In this document: one piece after another, positions 6,701 through 13,222 of the stretch
Layout of the letters: each line of letters begins with the position of its first letter
Numbering within the stretch: the stretch's first letter is position 1
Notes under the pieces: model-generated
Told to the model about the DNA's origin: nothing
What the model saw: the letters and a program-made list of their open reading frames with translations, nothing else
The model's database searches: none
Assembly: GCA_002839125.1 (NCBI GenBank)
Contig: PGXI01000092.1
Coordinates: forward strand, 1-13,222
DNA: 13,222 bases
Direction: 5' to 3'
From: Tenericutes bacterium HGW-Tenericutes-5
Lineage (GTDB): Bacteria; Bacillota_I; Bacilli_A; Izemoplasmatales; Hujiaoplasmataceae
Position numbers and translations under genes: made by a program

Positions 6701-6716
6701 ATGAAGGGAGAAAAAT

Positions 6717-7256
6717 ATGAATAGATTACTCGAAAAATATCGTAACGAAATCACACCAGCCCTAATGGAAAAATTCAATTATTCTTCCATCATGGAAAGC
6801 CCTAGAATTAGTAAGATAGTAATTAACATTGGTGTTGGAGACGCTGTTGCGAATCCAAAAGTATTAGATGATGCTGTTAATGAATTAACATTAATCACAG
6901 GACAAAAACCACTTGTTACAAGAGCAAAAAAATCAATTGCAACATTTAAATTACGTGAAGGTATGCCAATCGGCTGTAAAGTAACTTTACGTGGGGATAG
7001 AATGTACGATTTCCTTGACAAGTTAGTTACAATCGCTTTACCAAGAGTTAGAGACTTTAGAGGTATCAATCCAAAAGGATTTGACGGTAGAGGTAACTAT
7101 ACATTAGGTATTAAAGAACAATTGATCTTCCCAGAAATAAATTACGATAAAGTTAGCAAAATTCGTGGTATGGACATCGTGTTCGTTACTACGGCAAATA
7201 CAGATCAGGAAGCTTTCGAATTACTAAAATTATTCGGAATGCCTTTCAAGAAATAA
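6717..7256 (+). CDS. rplE: Large-subunit ribosomal protein L5
   Basis: L5 (179 residues, the standard length) binds 5S rRNA in the central protuberance and contacts S13 of the small subunit. Recognisable segments are KIVINIGVGDAVANPK (33-48), TGQKPLVTRAKKSIATFKLR (61-80), LPRVRDFRGI (108-117) and the C-terminal ELLKLFGMPFKK. The ribosome binding site is AAGGGAG. No anomaly was noticed. Confidence 0.98.
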   Translation: MNRLLEKYRNEITPALMEKFNYSSIMESPRISKIVINIGVGDAVANPKVLDDAVNELTLITGQKPLVTRAKKSIATFKLREGMPIGCKVTLRGDRMYDFLDKLVTIALPRVRDFRGINPKGFDGRGNYTLGIKEQLIFPEINYDKVSKIRGMDIVFVTTANTDQEAFELLKLFGMPFKK

Positions 7257-7269
7257 GGAGGAAGCACAT

Positions 7270-7455
7270 ATGGCAAAAACATCTAAAATTGTTAGTACTA
7301 AACGCGGATCAAAATTCCCAGTAAGAAACTATACAAGATGCGAACGTTGTGGACGTCCTCATTCTGTATATCGTAAATTCAAGCTATGTCGTGTTTGTTT
7401 TAGAGAATTAGCGTATAAGGGTCAAATCCCTGGCGTTAAAAAAGCAAGTTGGTAA
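7270..7455 (+). CDS. rpsN: Small-subunit ribosomal protein S14, zinc-binding short form
   Basis: This 61-residue form is the zinc type common in Gram-positive bacteria. The four ligands are Cys24, Cys27, Cys40 and Cys43, arranged CERC and CRVC. S14 is assembled late into the 30S head near S3 and S10. In genomes with a second, zinc-free S14 the two can be exchanged under zinc limitation, but whether a second copy exists cannot be seen here. AAGGAGG overlaps the rplE stop. A 52-base gap to rpsH follows, the largest between genes in the cluster. Confidence 0.98.
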   Translation: MAKTSKIVSTKRGSKFPVRNYTRCERCGRPHSVYRKFKLCRVCFRELAYKGQIPGVKKASW

Positions 7456-7507
7456 TAAATTATGAGAAGAGTAAGTTCCGATAATCAAGGAAGGAGGCAT
7501 TATTAAT

Positions 7508-7900
7508 ATGGTCATGACAGATCCAATTGCGGATATGTTAACAAGAATTCGCAACGCAAATCAAATGAAACATAAAACCGTTGATGTTCCAGCTTCAAAA
7601 TTAAAAATGGAAATCCTTAATGTTTTAAAACAAGAAGGGTATATTACTGATTTTGAGCGCATCGATGATGGAGTACAAGGTACTTTAAAAATAAGTTTAA
7701 AATATTTAGTAAATGATGATGTTAGAGGTTTGAAGAAAATTTCTAAACCAGGATTACGTGTTTATGCTAAAACAGATGACCTTCCTAAAGTTCTTAACGG
7801 ACTAGGAGTAGCTATCATTTCTACATCTAAAGGTATTATGACTGATAGAGACGCTAGAAAAAATAAAATTGGTGGCGAAGTAATAGCATATATATGGTAA
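7508..7900 (+). CDS. rpsH: Small-subunit ribosomal protein S8
   Basis: S8 (130 residues) is a primary 16S rRNA binder in the 30S platform and represses the spc operon in E. coli. The N-terminus MTDPIADMLTRIRNAN and the C-terminal signature ISTSKGIMTDRDAR (104-117) identify it. ATG 7508 lies 10 bases after GGAGG (7493-7497). A second ATG at 7514 matches the shorter N-terminus seen in many homologues but is too far from the Shine-Dalgarno. Confidence 0.96.
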   Translation: MVMTDPIADMLTRIRNANQMKHKTVDVPASKLKMEILNVLKQEGYITDFERIDDGVQGTLKISLKYLVNDDVRGLKKISKPGLRVYAKTDDLPKVLNGLGVAIISTSKGIMTDRDARKNKIGGEVIAYIW

Positions 7901-7931
7901 TTAATTATAATGAGAGAGGTGCAAGAAAACT

Positions 7932-8474
7932 ATGAGTCGAATTGGTAATCAATCGATAAAAGTTCCTGCTGGTGTAAGCCTTAATATTGACGCTAACAAT
8001 CATGTTATCGTTAAAGGACCACTTGGAGAACTTAGCTTTACTTTCAATAATAATATTGGAATTAAAGTAGAAAATGACGAAATTTCTGTAACCCGACCAA
8101 ATGATTCATTACGCATTAAAGCCCTTCACGGGACTACAAGAGCGTTATTGAATAATATGGTTATTGGTGTAAGTGAAGGATATACAAAAATCCTTGATAT
8201 CAAAGGTGTAGGGTATCGTGCGCAATTAAAAGATCCGAAAACATTAGTTTTAAACGTTGGGTATTCCAATCCAGTGGAAATGGAAATACCTGAAGGTTTG
8301 ACAATCGACATTCCTAAGAATACAGAAGTTCATGTAAAAGGTGCTAATAAACAAATGGTAGGAGAATTTGCGGCTAACATACGTAAGGTTCGTCAACCTG
8401 AACCATATCTTGGTAAAGGTATTAGATATAGAGATGAACATGTACGTCGCAAGGAAGGAAAAACAGCTAAGTAA
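7932..8474 (+). CDS. rplF: Large-subunit ribosomal protein L6
   Basis: L6 (180 residues) supports the factor-binding side of the 50S near the sarcin-ricin loop. It opens MSRIGNQSIKVPAGV. Two repeated L6 folds follow, and the C-terminal signature PEPYLGKGIRYRDEHVRRKEG (156 onward) is intact. The start follows a GAGAGAGGTG Shine-Dalgarno. Nothing odd was noticed. Confidence 0.97.
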   Translation: MSRIGNQSIKVPAGVSLNIDANNHVIVKGPLGELSFTFNNNIGIKVENDEISVTRPNDSLRIKALHGTTRALLNNMVIGVSEGYTKILDIKGVGYRAQLKDPKTLVLNVGYSNPVEMEIPEGLTIDIPKNTEVHVKGANKQMVGEFAANIRKVRQPEPYLGKGIRYRDEHVRRKEGKTAK

Positions 8475-8493
8475 TTAGCTTGTAGGTGATAAT

Positions 8494-8850
8494 ATGTTTA
8501 AATCAGTAGATAAAAACGCTCAAAGACAAAAAAGACATCGTCGCATGAGATTCCAAATTAAGGGAACTCCTGAAAGACCACGTTTAAATGTTTTTCGTTC
8601 TAACAAACAAATTTACGCTCAAATTATTGATGACGTAAACCAAATAACTTTAGCACAAGCAAATTCAAGAGAAATCGAAGGTATTAGCGGATCTAATATC
8701 GAAGGCGCAAAAAAAGTTGGTCAATTAGTTGCTGAAAGAGCAATTGAAAAAAATGTAAAATTAGTTGTTTTCGATCGCGGTGGGTATTTATACCACGGTA
8801 GAGTGAAAGCATTAGCCGAAGCTGCTAGAGAAGCTGGGCTGGAATTCTAA
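8494..8850 (+). CDS. rplR: Large-subunit ribosomal protein L18
   Basis: L18 (118 residues) binds 5S rRNA together with L5 in the central protuberance. The motifs RPRLNVFRSNKQIYAQIIDD and FDRGGYLYHGRVKALAEAAR are diagnostic. The ribosome binding site is AGGTGAT (8484-8490), which pairs with the 3'-most bases of 16S rRNA and therefore sits only three bases from the ATG. This pattern also appears upstream of rpmC and secY. Confidence 0.97.
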   Translation: MFKSVDKNAQRQKRHRRMRFQIKGTPERPRLNVFRSNKQIYAQIIDDVNQITLAQANSREIEGISGSNIEGAKKVGQLVAERAIEKNVKLVVFDRGGYLYHGRVKALAEAAREAGLEF

Positions 8851-8868
8851 TGAAGGAGGTAATCTAAT

Positions 8869-9405
8869 ATGGAAGATAATGTTCGTAATAAAAGAGGAAG
8901 AAAACCTCGTTCACCTAAGAAAGAACCAAAACTCTATGAAGAAAGAGTTGTAAATATTGGTCGTGTTACAAAAGTTGTTAAAGGTGGTAGACGTTTTAGT
9001 TTTTCAGCTTTAGTTGTAGTTGGCGATAGAAAAGGTAAAGTAGGATTTGGAACTGGTAAAGCAAGTGAAGTTCCAGATGCGATTAAAAAAGCTATTGAAG
9101 ACGCAAAGAAAAACTTAGTTACTGTACCAATGGATGGAACAACTATCCCTCATACTGTAACTGGTAAGTATGGCGCTGGAAAAGTATTTTTACGCCCAGC
9201 ATCAGAAGGTACTGGTGTTATCGCCGGTGGTCCAGTTCGTGCGGTATTAGAGTTAGCAGGTATTGAAGACGTATTAAGTAAATCTTTAGGTTCAAATTCA
9301 CCAATCAATATCGTTAGAGCTACTGTTGAAGGTTTGAAAGAACTAAGAACAGTTGAATCTGTAGCGGCAATGAGAGGAATCTCACCTGAGGAGGTACTTG
9401 GATAA
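8869..9405 (+). CDS. rpsE: Small-subunit ribosomal protein S5
   Basis: S5 (178 residues) acts in mRNA entry and translational accuracy, and mutations in this family give spectinomycin resistance. The double-stranded RNA-binding fold runs from about 24 with GRVTKVVKGGRRFSFSALVV (31-50). The C-terminal domain includes KVFLRPASEGTGVIAGG. About 20 basic residues precede the domain (KRGRKPRSPKKEP), a modest N-terminal extension compared with the roughly 166-residue E. coli and Bacillus forms. AAGGAGGT at 8853-8860 supports the start. Confidence 0.97.
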   Translation: MEDNVRNKRGRKPRSPKKEPKLYEERVVNIGRVTKVVKGGRRFSFSALVVVGDRKGKVGFGTGKASEVPDAIKKAIEDAKKNLVTVPMDGTTIPHTVTGKYGAGKVFLRPASEGTGVIAGGPVRAVLELAGIEDVLSKSLGSNSPINIVRATVEGLKELRTVESVAAMRGISPEEVLG

Positions 9406-9590
9406 TGGCTCAAATTAAAGTAACCTTAGTAAGAGGATTAATGGGCAAAAAGCCTAATCAAGTAAAAACAGTTAAAGCTTTAGGACTTACTAAAAGAAAT
9501 TCTTCAGTTGTTGTTGAAGAAAGCGATATGATCAAAGGTATGGTGAATACTGTCAGTCATTTAGTAAAAGTCGAAGAAGTTAAGAAGTAG
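9405..9590 (+). CDS. rpmD: Large-subunit ribosomal protein L30
   Basis: L30 (61 residues) is a small 50S protein absent from some bacteria. IKVTLVRGLMGKKPNQVKTV and the segment ALGLTKRNSSVVVEE match the family. It overlaps the rpsE stop by one base (TAATG), and its Shine-Dalgarno GAGGAGGT (9388-9395) is inside rpsE, indicating translational coupling. Confidence 0.96.
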   Translation: MAQIKVTLVRGLMGKKPNQVKTVKALGLTKRNSSVVVEESDMIKGMVNTVSHLVKVEEVKK

Positions 9591-9602
9591 GGGGTGCAAG
9601 AG

Positions 9603-10043
9603 ATGACATTACATGAATTAAAACCTAATCCAGGAGCAACTCATTACAAAAAGAGACTAGGCCGTGGAACAAGCAGTGGAACTGGTAAAACCAGTGGACG
9701 CGGACAAAAAGGCCAAAACTCACGTACAGGTGGTGGAGTTAGACTTGGATTTGAAGGTGGACAAACACCACTATTCAAACGCCTTCCTAAAAAAGGGTTC
9801 ACCAATCCTTTCAGAAAGGAATTCGCTATTGTAAACCTAAATGACCTTAACAACTATGAAGACGGCACAATCGTTACTCCAGAAGTTTTATTAAACGACA
9901 GAGTAATAAAAAAAGAATTAAGCGGGGTCAAAATTTTAGGTACTGGCACATTGGAAGTTAAACTTACTGTCAAAGCGCATAAATTTTCAGCTTCTGCAAA
10001 AAAAGCTATTGAAGATGCAGGTGGCACGGTTGAGGTGATATAA
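9603..10043 (+). CDS. rplO: Large-subunit ribosomal protein L15
   Basis: L15 (146 residues) is a late-assembling 50S protein. The glycine-rich N-terminal arm threading rRNA is visible: LGRGTSSGTGKTSGRGQKGQ, then GGGVRLGFEGGQTPLFKRLP. An in-frame GTG at 9594 is part of the GGGGGTG Shine-Dalgarno itself, so ATG 9603, which gives the normal MTLHELKPNPGA, is the likely start. The stop overlaps secY by one base. Confidence 0.96.
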   Translation: MTLHELKPNPGATHYKKRLGRGTSSGTGKTSGRGQKGQNSRTGGGVRLGFEGGQTPLFKRLPKKGFTNPFRKEFAIVNLNDLNNYEDGTIVTPEVLLNDRVIKKELSGVKILGTGTLEVKLTVKAHKFSASAKKAIEDAGGTVEVI

Positions 10044-11395
10044 TGGAAACTATTAAAAAGATTTTCAAAAATAAGGAGATCTTGAAAAAAATCGGTTTCA
10101 CATTATTAGCTTTCTTAGTTTTCAAACTATTAACCTATGTTACAATGCCTTTAATCGATGCATCTAGTTTATCTAGTTTGTTCGATAACTCTGGTTTCTT
10201 AGGAATTGTTAACTCAATTTCTGGTGATGCCTTAAGAAATTATTCAATTGTAGCTTTAGGTATTAGCCCATACATCACTGCATCAATCATCGTCCAACTT
10301 TTACAAATGGATATTATTCCAGTTTTAAAAGAGTGGGGTGAAGAAGGTGAAGTAGGAAGACAAAAGATTTCAAGATTGACTAGATATTTAGCGATTGCTT
10401 TAGCTTTTATTCAAGCTTTAGCAATGACATTCGCTTTTCATAACTCACAAGATCAATTATTCTTAGGAAGTGTAACTTCTTGGGTAGGACCTAATCAAGG
10501 TCTTTGGTTCTTGGTATATTTCTATATTGCTGTAATCTTAACAGCTGGTACTGCTTTTATGATTTGGTTAGCTGATCAAATTACTTTAAAAGGTATTGGT
10601 AATGGTTCATCAATGTTGATCGTTGCCGGGATTATTATTTCATTCCCAGGAACAATCGCTTCATTAATGCAATATTATATCGCGGATCCAAATGGCGCAT
10701 TAGGCACTAATGTCTTTGCGAGCCAAGGCTCATTCGTTGGTTATGTTTTATTCGGTGTCAGCATTCTAATGTTTATAGTTGTTTTGGTAGGTATCACATA
10801 CATGCAAGTTGCTGTAAGAAAGATTCCTATTCAATATGCTAATAGACCTGGAAGCTCTAAATTCAAAGGCGCATCTGAATCAAATATTCCAATCAAACTT
10901 AACACAGCATCAGTTATTCCAGTAATCTTTGCATCAATCATCTTGTCATTGCCTAGTACTATTTTCCAATATATCAATATTGGAGCTGGTGCAAGCAACT
11001 GGATTAATCAAATATTTTCATACAATCAACCTATCGGCTTCGTATTATATATCGTATTAATCTTTATTTTCACATTCTTCTATTCATTCATTTTGGTTAA
11101 ACCAGAACAAATAGCTGAAAACTTAAATAAACAAAATGCATATATTCCAGGAGTTAGACCAGGTTTTGAAACAGAAAGTTATATTACAAAAGTTTTATTT
11201 AGAGTTACAGTGATTGGAGCTATCTACTTAGTAGTAATAGCAAGTTTACCAATCATCACATCAATGATTTTAGGACATACTTATGCTCAAATCGGTGGAA
11301 CATCACTATTGATCATTGTTGGGGTGGCTCTAGAAACAGCTAAACAAATCGAAACTGATACTCAAGAAAAAGCATACGCTGGATTTATGAGATAG
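10043..11395 (+). CDS. secY: SecY, channel subunit of the Sec protein translocase
   Basis: SecY (450 residues) is the ten-helix membrane pore that, with SecE and SecG, exports proteins driven by SecA or the ribosome. Hydrophobic segments are evident from about 16-38 through 412-430. The cytoplasmic loops carry GRQKISRLTRYL (105-116), VRKIPIQYANRP (258-269) and the SecA-contacting PGVRPGFETESYI, with the conserved Arg at 372. The C-terminus YAGFMR is short, as usual. The Shine-Dalgarno GAGGTGAT (10032-10039) is inside rplO and the ATG overlaps the rplO stop. Confidence 0.98.
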   Translation: METIKKIFKNKEILKKIGFTLLAFLVFKLLTYVTMPLIDASSLSSLFDNSGFLGIVNSISGDALRNYSIVALGISPYITASIIVQLLQMDIIPVLKEWGEEGEVGRQKISRLTRYLAIALAFIQALAMTFAFHNSQDQLFLGSVTSWVGPNQGLWFLVYFYIAVILTAGTAFMIWLADQITLKGIGNGSSMLIVAGIIISFPGTIASLMQYYIADPNGALGTNVFASQGSFVGYVLFGVSILMFIVVLVGITYMQVAVRKIPIQYANRPGSSKFKGASESNIPIKLNTASVIPVIFASIILSLPSTIFQYINIGAGASNWINQIFSYNQPIGFVLYIVLIFIFTFFYSFILVKPEQIAENLNKQNAYIPGVRPGFETESYITKVLFRVTVIGAIYLVVIASLPIITSMILGHTYAQIGGTSLLIIVGVALETAKQIETDTQEKAYAGFMR

Positions 11396-11401
11396 TCAGT
11401 T

Positions 11402-12052
11402 ATGATTAATCTATTAATTATGGGTAAACCAGGAGCTGGAAAAGGTACCCAATCAAAGAAATTATTGAAGCATTATCAATTGGAACATATTTCTACCGGT
11501 AATATCTATCGTGATGAAATAAAAAAAGGTTCGGAAATTGGTATTGAAGCAAAGAAATATCTTGATCAAGGTAATTTGGTTCCTGATAAGATGACAAATG
11601 ATATCGTTTGGGAAATCTTGAGTAAAAAAGATTATCCTAATGGTTTCATGTTGGATGGATATCCTAGAACAAGAGCCCAAGCAGAAGCTTTGGACGAAAT
11701 GTTATGTCGATTAGAAATCAGTTTAACTTCAGTCATTAATGTCGATGTTGAGGATGAAATCCTTTTACGACGTATGGCAGGAAGAAGAGTTTGTCCAAGC
11801 TGTGGGCATACTTATCATACTGATTACCATCCACCAAAATTAGAAGGGATTTGTGACCATTGTGGACATGAATTAATTCAAAGACCTGATGATTTAGAAG
11901 AATCAGTAATGAATCGTTTAGCAATATATAATGAAAAGACCAAACCATTGTTAGATTACTATGACGAGAAGAATCTCTTAGTTGTAATCGATGGTGAACA
12001 ATCAACAAACAAGGTTTTTCATGATATCATAAGTAAATTAGGTGAGAAATAA
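11402..12052 (+). CDS. adk: Adenylate kinase, zinc-LID type
   Basis: Cytoplasmic enzyme interconverting ATP plus AMP and two ADP (216 residues). The P-loop is GKPGAGKGT (8-16), the AMP-site segment ISTGNIYRDEI (30-40), and the core motif MLDGYPRT (83-90). The LID domain carries a Cys4 zinc site at 131, 134, 151 and 154, a Gram-positive trait. STGN has Asn where STGD is commonest in the family. The start is six bases after secY and has no clear Shine-Dalgarno, so translation probably depends on coupling to secY. Confidence 0.97.
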   Translation: MINLLIMGKPGAGKGTQSKKLLKHYQLEHISTGNIYRDEIKKGSEIGIEAKKYLDQGNLVPDKMTNDIVWEILSKKDYPNGFMLDGYPRTRAQAEALDEMLCRLEISLTSVINVDVEDEILLRRMAGRRVCPSCGHTYHTDYHPPKLEGICDHCGHELIQRPDDLEESVMNRLAIYNEKTKPLLDYYDEKNLLVVIDGEQSTNKVFHDIISKLGEK

Positions 12053-12807
12053 TGGTAACAATTAAATCAAGTCGAGAAATAGAATTGATGAAAGAAGCAG
12101 GTAGAATAGTTGCTTTAGCTCATGAAGCAGTTAAAGACATTATTAAGCCTGGAATTTCAACAAAGCAAATCGATGATTTGGTTGAGAGTGTTATTGTTAA
12201 TCAGGGAGCAATTCCTTCATTTAAAAACTATAATGGTTTCCCCGCATCTGCATGCATATCGATTAATGAAGAGGTCGTTCATGGTATTCCAAGTTCTACG
12301 CGTTACTTAAAAAACGGAGATATTGTCTCAGTTGATATCGGCGCACAGTACAAGGGTTATCATGGTGACAGCGCATGGACATATGCATGCGGGGAAATAT
12401 CTGAAGATGCAAAAAGATTGCTTAAGGGTACGGAAGAAAGTTTATTTAAAGGATTAGAATTTGCTAAACCAAATAATAGACTATCCGATATATCCCATGC
12501 AATCCAAAAACATGCTGAATCATTAGGATTTAGCGTGGTAAGAGAATTCGTTGGTCACGGGTTAGGCAGAGCCTTACACGAAGATCCACAAATACCAAAC
12601 TATGGGTTGCCACATCGTGGACTGATATTAAAGCCAGGTATGACTTTAGCTATCGAACCGATGATAAATTTAGGCAACAAGGAAGTCAGAGTATTATCTG
12701 ACGGCTGGACAACAATAACTAGAGACAGATCATTATCAGCTCACTTTGAGCATTCGATTTTGATTACTGAAGACGGATATTGTATCCTAACACAAAAAGG
12801 GGAGTGA
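12052..12807 (+). CDS. map: Methionine aminopeptidase type I
   Basis: Removes the initiator Met from new proteins in the cytoplasm, using two metal ions (251 residues). By alignment with the E. coli family member, the metal ligands are Asp95 (SVDIGA), Asp106 (GYHGDSAW), His169 (FVGHGLGR), Glu202 (IEPMINLG) and Glu233 (HFEHSI). His77 in VVHGIP is also conserved. The start overlaps the adk stop by one base. The stop is TGA (12805-12807) and overlaps the Shine-Dalgarno region of infA. All catalytic residues are present. Confidence 0.97.
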   Translation: MVTIKSSREIELMKEAGRIVALAHEAVKDIIKPGISTKQIDDLVESVIVNQGAIPSFKNYNGFPASACISINEEVVHGIPSSTRYLKNGDIVSVDIGAQYKGYHGDSAWTYACGEISEDAKRLLKGTEESLFKGLEFAKPNNRLSDISHAIQKHAESLGFSVVREFVGHGLGRALHEDPQIPNYGLPHRGLILKPGMTLAIEPMINLGNKEVRVLSDGWTTITRDRSLSAHFEHSILITEDGYCILTQKGE

Positions 12808-12812
12808 TTTAT

Positions 12813-13034
12813 TTGGCAAAAAAAGATGATGTCATAGAAATGACGGGAACTGTTATAGAAGTTTTGCCCAACGCGCAATTTATAATTGAGCTAGAAATCG
12901 GACACCGCATAATCGGACACGTTTCTGGTAAAATCCGCATGAATTACATACGCATTTTACCAGGTGATAAAGTAAAAGTTGAACTATCAACTTATGACCT
13001 AACACGTGGAAGAATAACATATCGTATGAAGTAA
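12813..13034 (+). CDS. infA: Translation initiation factor IF-1 (TTG start)
   Basis: IF-1 (73 residues) is a single OB-fold that blocks the 30S A site during initiation. From TTG 12813 it reads MAKKDDVIEMTGTVIEVLPN, the normal N-terminus, and continues with GHRIIGHVSGKIRMNYIRIL and the typical end YDLTRGRITYRMK. The Shine-Dalgarno AGGGGAG (12798-12804) is eight bases upstream. A longer frame reaches back to TTG 12780 inside map but adds residues foreign to the family. No KOW-domain gene, as found between map and infA in Bacillus, is present. Confidence 0.94.
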   Translation: MAKKDDVIEMTGTVIEVLPNAQFIIELEIGHRIIGHVSGKIRMNYIRILPGDKVKVELSTYDLTRGRITYRMK

Positions 13035-13070
13035 AAATATATTAAGGAAAGATTTTAAGGAGGTAATGGT

Positions 13071-13184
13071 ATGAAAGTAAGACCATCTGTAAAAAAAATC
13101 TGTGATAAATGTAAAATTATCAAACGTAATGGCAAGGTTCTTGTCATTTGTGATAATCCAAAACATAAACAAAGACAAGGATAA
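13071..13184 (+). CDS. rpmJ: Large-subunit ribosomal protein L36
   Basis: L36 (37 residues) is the smallest 50S protein, a zinc ribbon bound late to 23S rRNA. The protein starts MKVRPSVKKICDKCK. The zinc ligands are Cys11, Cys14, Cys27 and His32, so it is the zinc-containing form. AAGGAGG (13057-13063) precedes the ATG. It lies in the usual infA-rpmJ-rpsM order. Confidence 0.97.
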   Translation: MKVRPSVKKICDKCKIIKRNGKVLVICDNPKHKQRQG

Positions 13185-13196
13185 TAGGAGGTAACT

Positions 13197-13222
13197 ATGG
13201 CACGTATCGCAGGAGTAGATAT
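13197..13222 (+). CDS. rpsM: Small-subunit ribosomal protein S13, first codons only
   Basis: The window ends eight full codons into this gene. MARIAGVD is the invariant N-terminus of S13, a 30S-head protein that contacts L5 and tRNA. GGAGG (13187-13191) lies just upstream. Position after rpmJ agrees with the standard infA-rpmJ-rpsM-rpsK-rpoA order, so rpsK, rpoA and rplQ would be expected next. Confidence 0.93.

Noticed and set aside
7906..7911. TATAAT as an internal promoter before rplF
   Set aside because: No -35-like sequence is found 16-18 bases upstream, and such hexamers are expected by chance in AT-rich spacers.
9594..9602. GTG start for rplO at 9594
   Set aside because: The GTG is part of the Shine-Dalgarno GGGGGTG. 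ATG 9603 has proper spacing and the normal L15 N-terminus.
12122..12310. Plus-strand 62-codon frame inside map
   Set aside because: It is an out-of-frame shadow within the conserved map gene, with no family resemblance.
1053..13222. A hidden novel system (CRISPR, toxin-antitoxin, phage or mobile element) within the ribosomal cluster
   Set aside because: The genes run in the classical S10-spc order with short gaps, and no repeats, transposase, attachment sites or foreign open frames were found.

Overview
The window is the ribosomal S10-spc gene cluster of a low-GC, Firmicutes- or Mollicutes-like bacterium. Twenty-five complete genes lie on the plus strand, from rpsJ to rpmJ, followed by the first codons of rpsM. 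The left end holds the 5' part of a divergently transcribed lipoprotein gene. Three things suggest the lineage: very AT-rich DNA, Gram-positive style strong Shine-Dalgarno sequences (AAGGAGG, GGAGGTGAT), and a zinc-type S14 with a four-cysteine adenylate kinase. UGA is a real stop codon in rplP and map, so the Mycoplasma/Spiroplasma code is excluded. Acholeplasma, 'Izemoplasma', Haloplasma or Erysipelotrichia-type organisms fit best, but this placement is inference from gene style, not from a database search.

Layout. Positions 1-580 (minus strand) hold a truncated surface lipoprotein gene with a lipobox, a Thr/Ser-rich stalk, an InlB-type (Listeria-Bacteroides) repeat and possibly the beginning of a BspA-like leucine-rich domain. 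Positions 581-1052 are a 472-base AT-rich divergent region. It carries a near-consensus promoter firing left (TTGACA-17-TATAAA), a candidate extended -10 promoter firing right, and a leader of about 140 nt before rpsJ that can fold into consecutive stems ending at the rpsJ ribosome binding site. Positions 1053-5960 carry the S10-operon genes (rpsJ, rplC, rplD, rplW, rplB, rpsS, rplV, rpsC, rplP, rpmC, rpsQ). Positions 5979-11395 carry the spc genes (rplN, rplX, rplE, rpsN, rpsH, rplF, rplR, rpsE, rpmD, rplO, secY). Positions 11402-13222 carry adk, map, infA, rpmJ and the start of rpsM.

The genes are separated by 0-60 bases or overlap by 1-4 bases. I see no internal terminator, so the cluster probably forms one long transcript or a few overlapping ones. 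Together they make ribosomal proteins of both subunits, the SecY protein-export channel, adenylate kinase, methionine aminopeptidase and initiation factor IF-1. All genes look intact.

I found no undescribed system in this window. The points most worth a second look are the structured rpsJ leader, an altered KH-domain GXXG loop in S3, and the surface lipoprotein at the left edge. Four start codons were set by reading Shine-Dalgarno spacing and family N-termini rather than taking the longest ORF: rpsQ 5697, rplO 9603, infA 12813 (TTG) and rpsH 7508.
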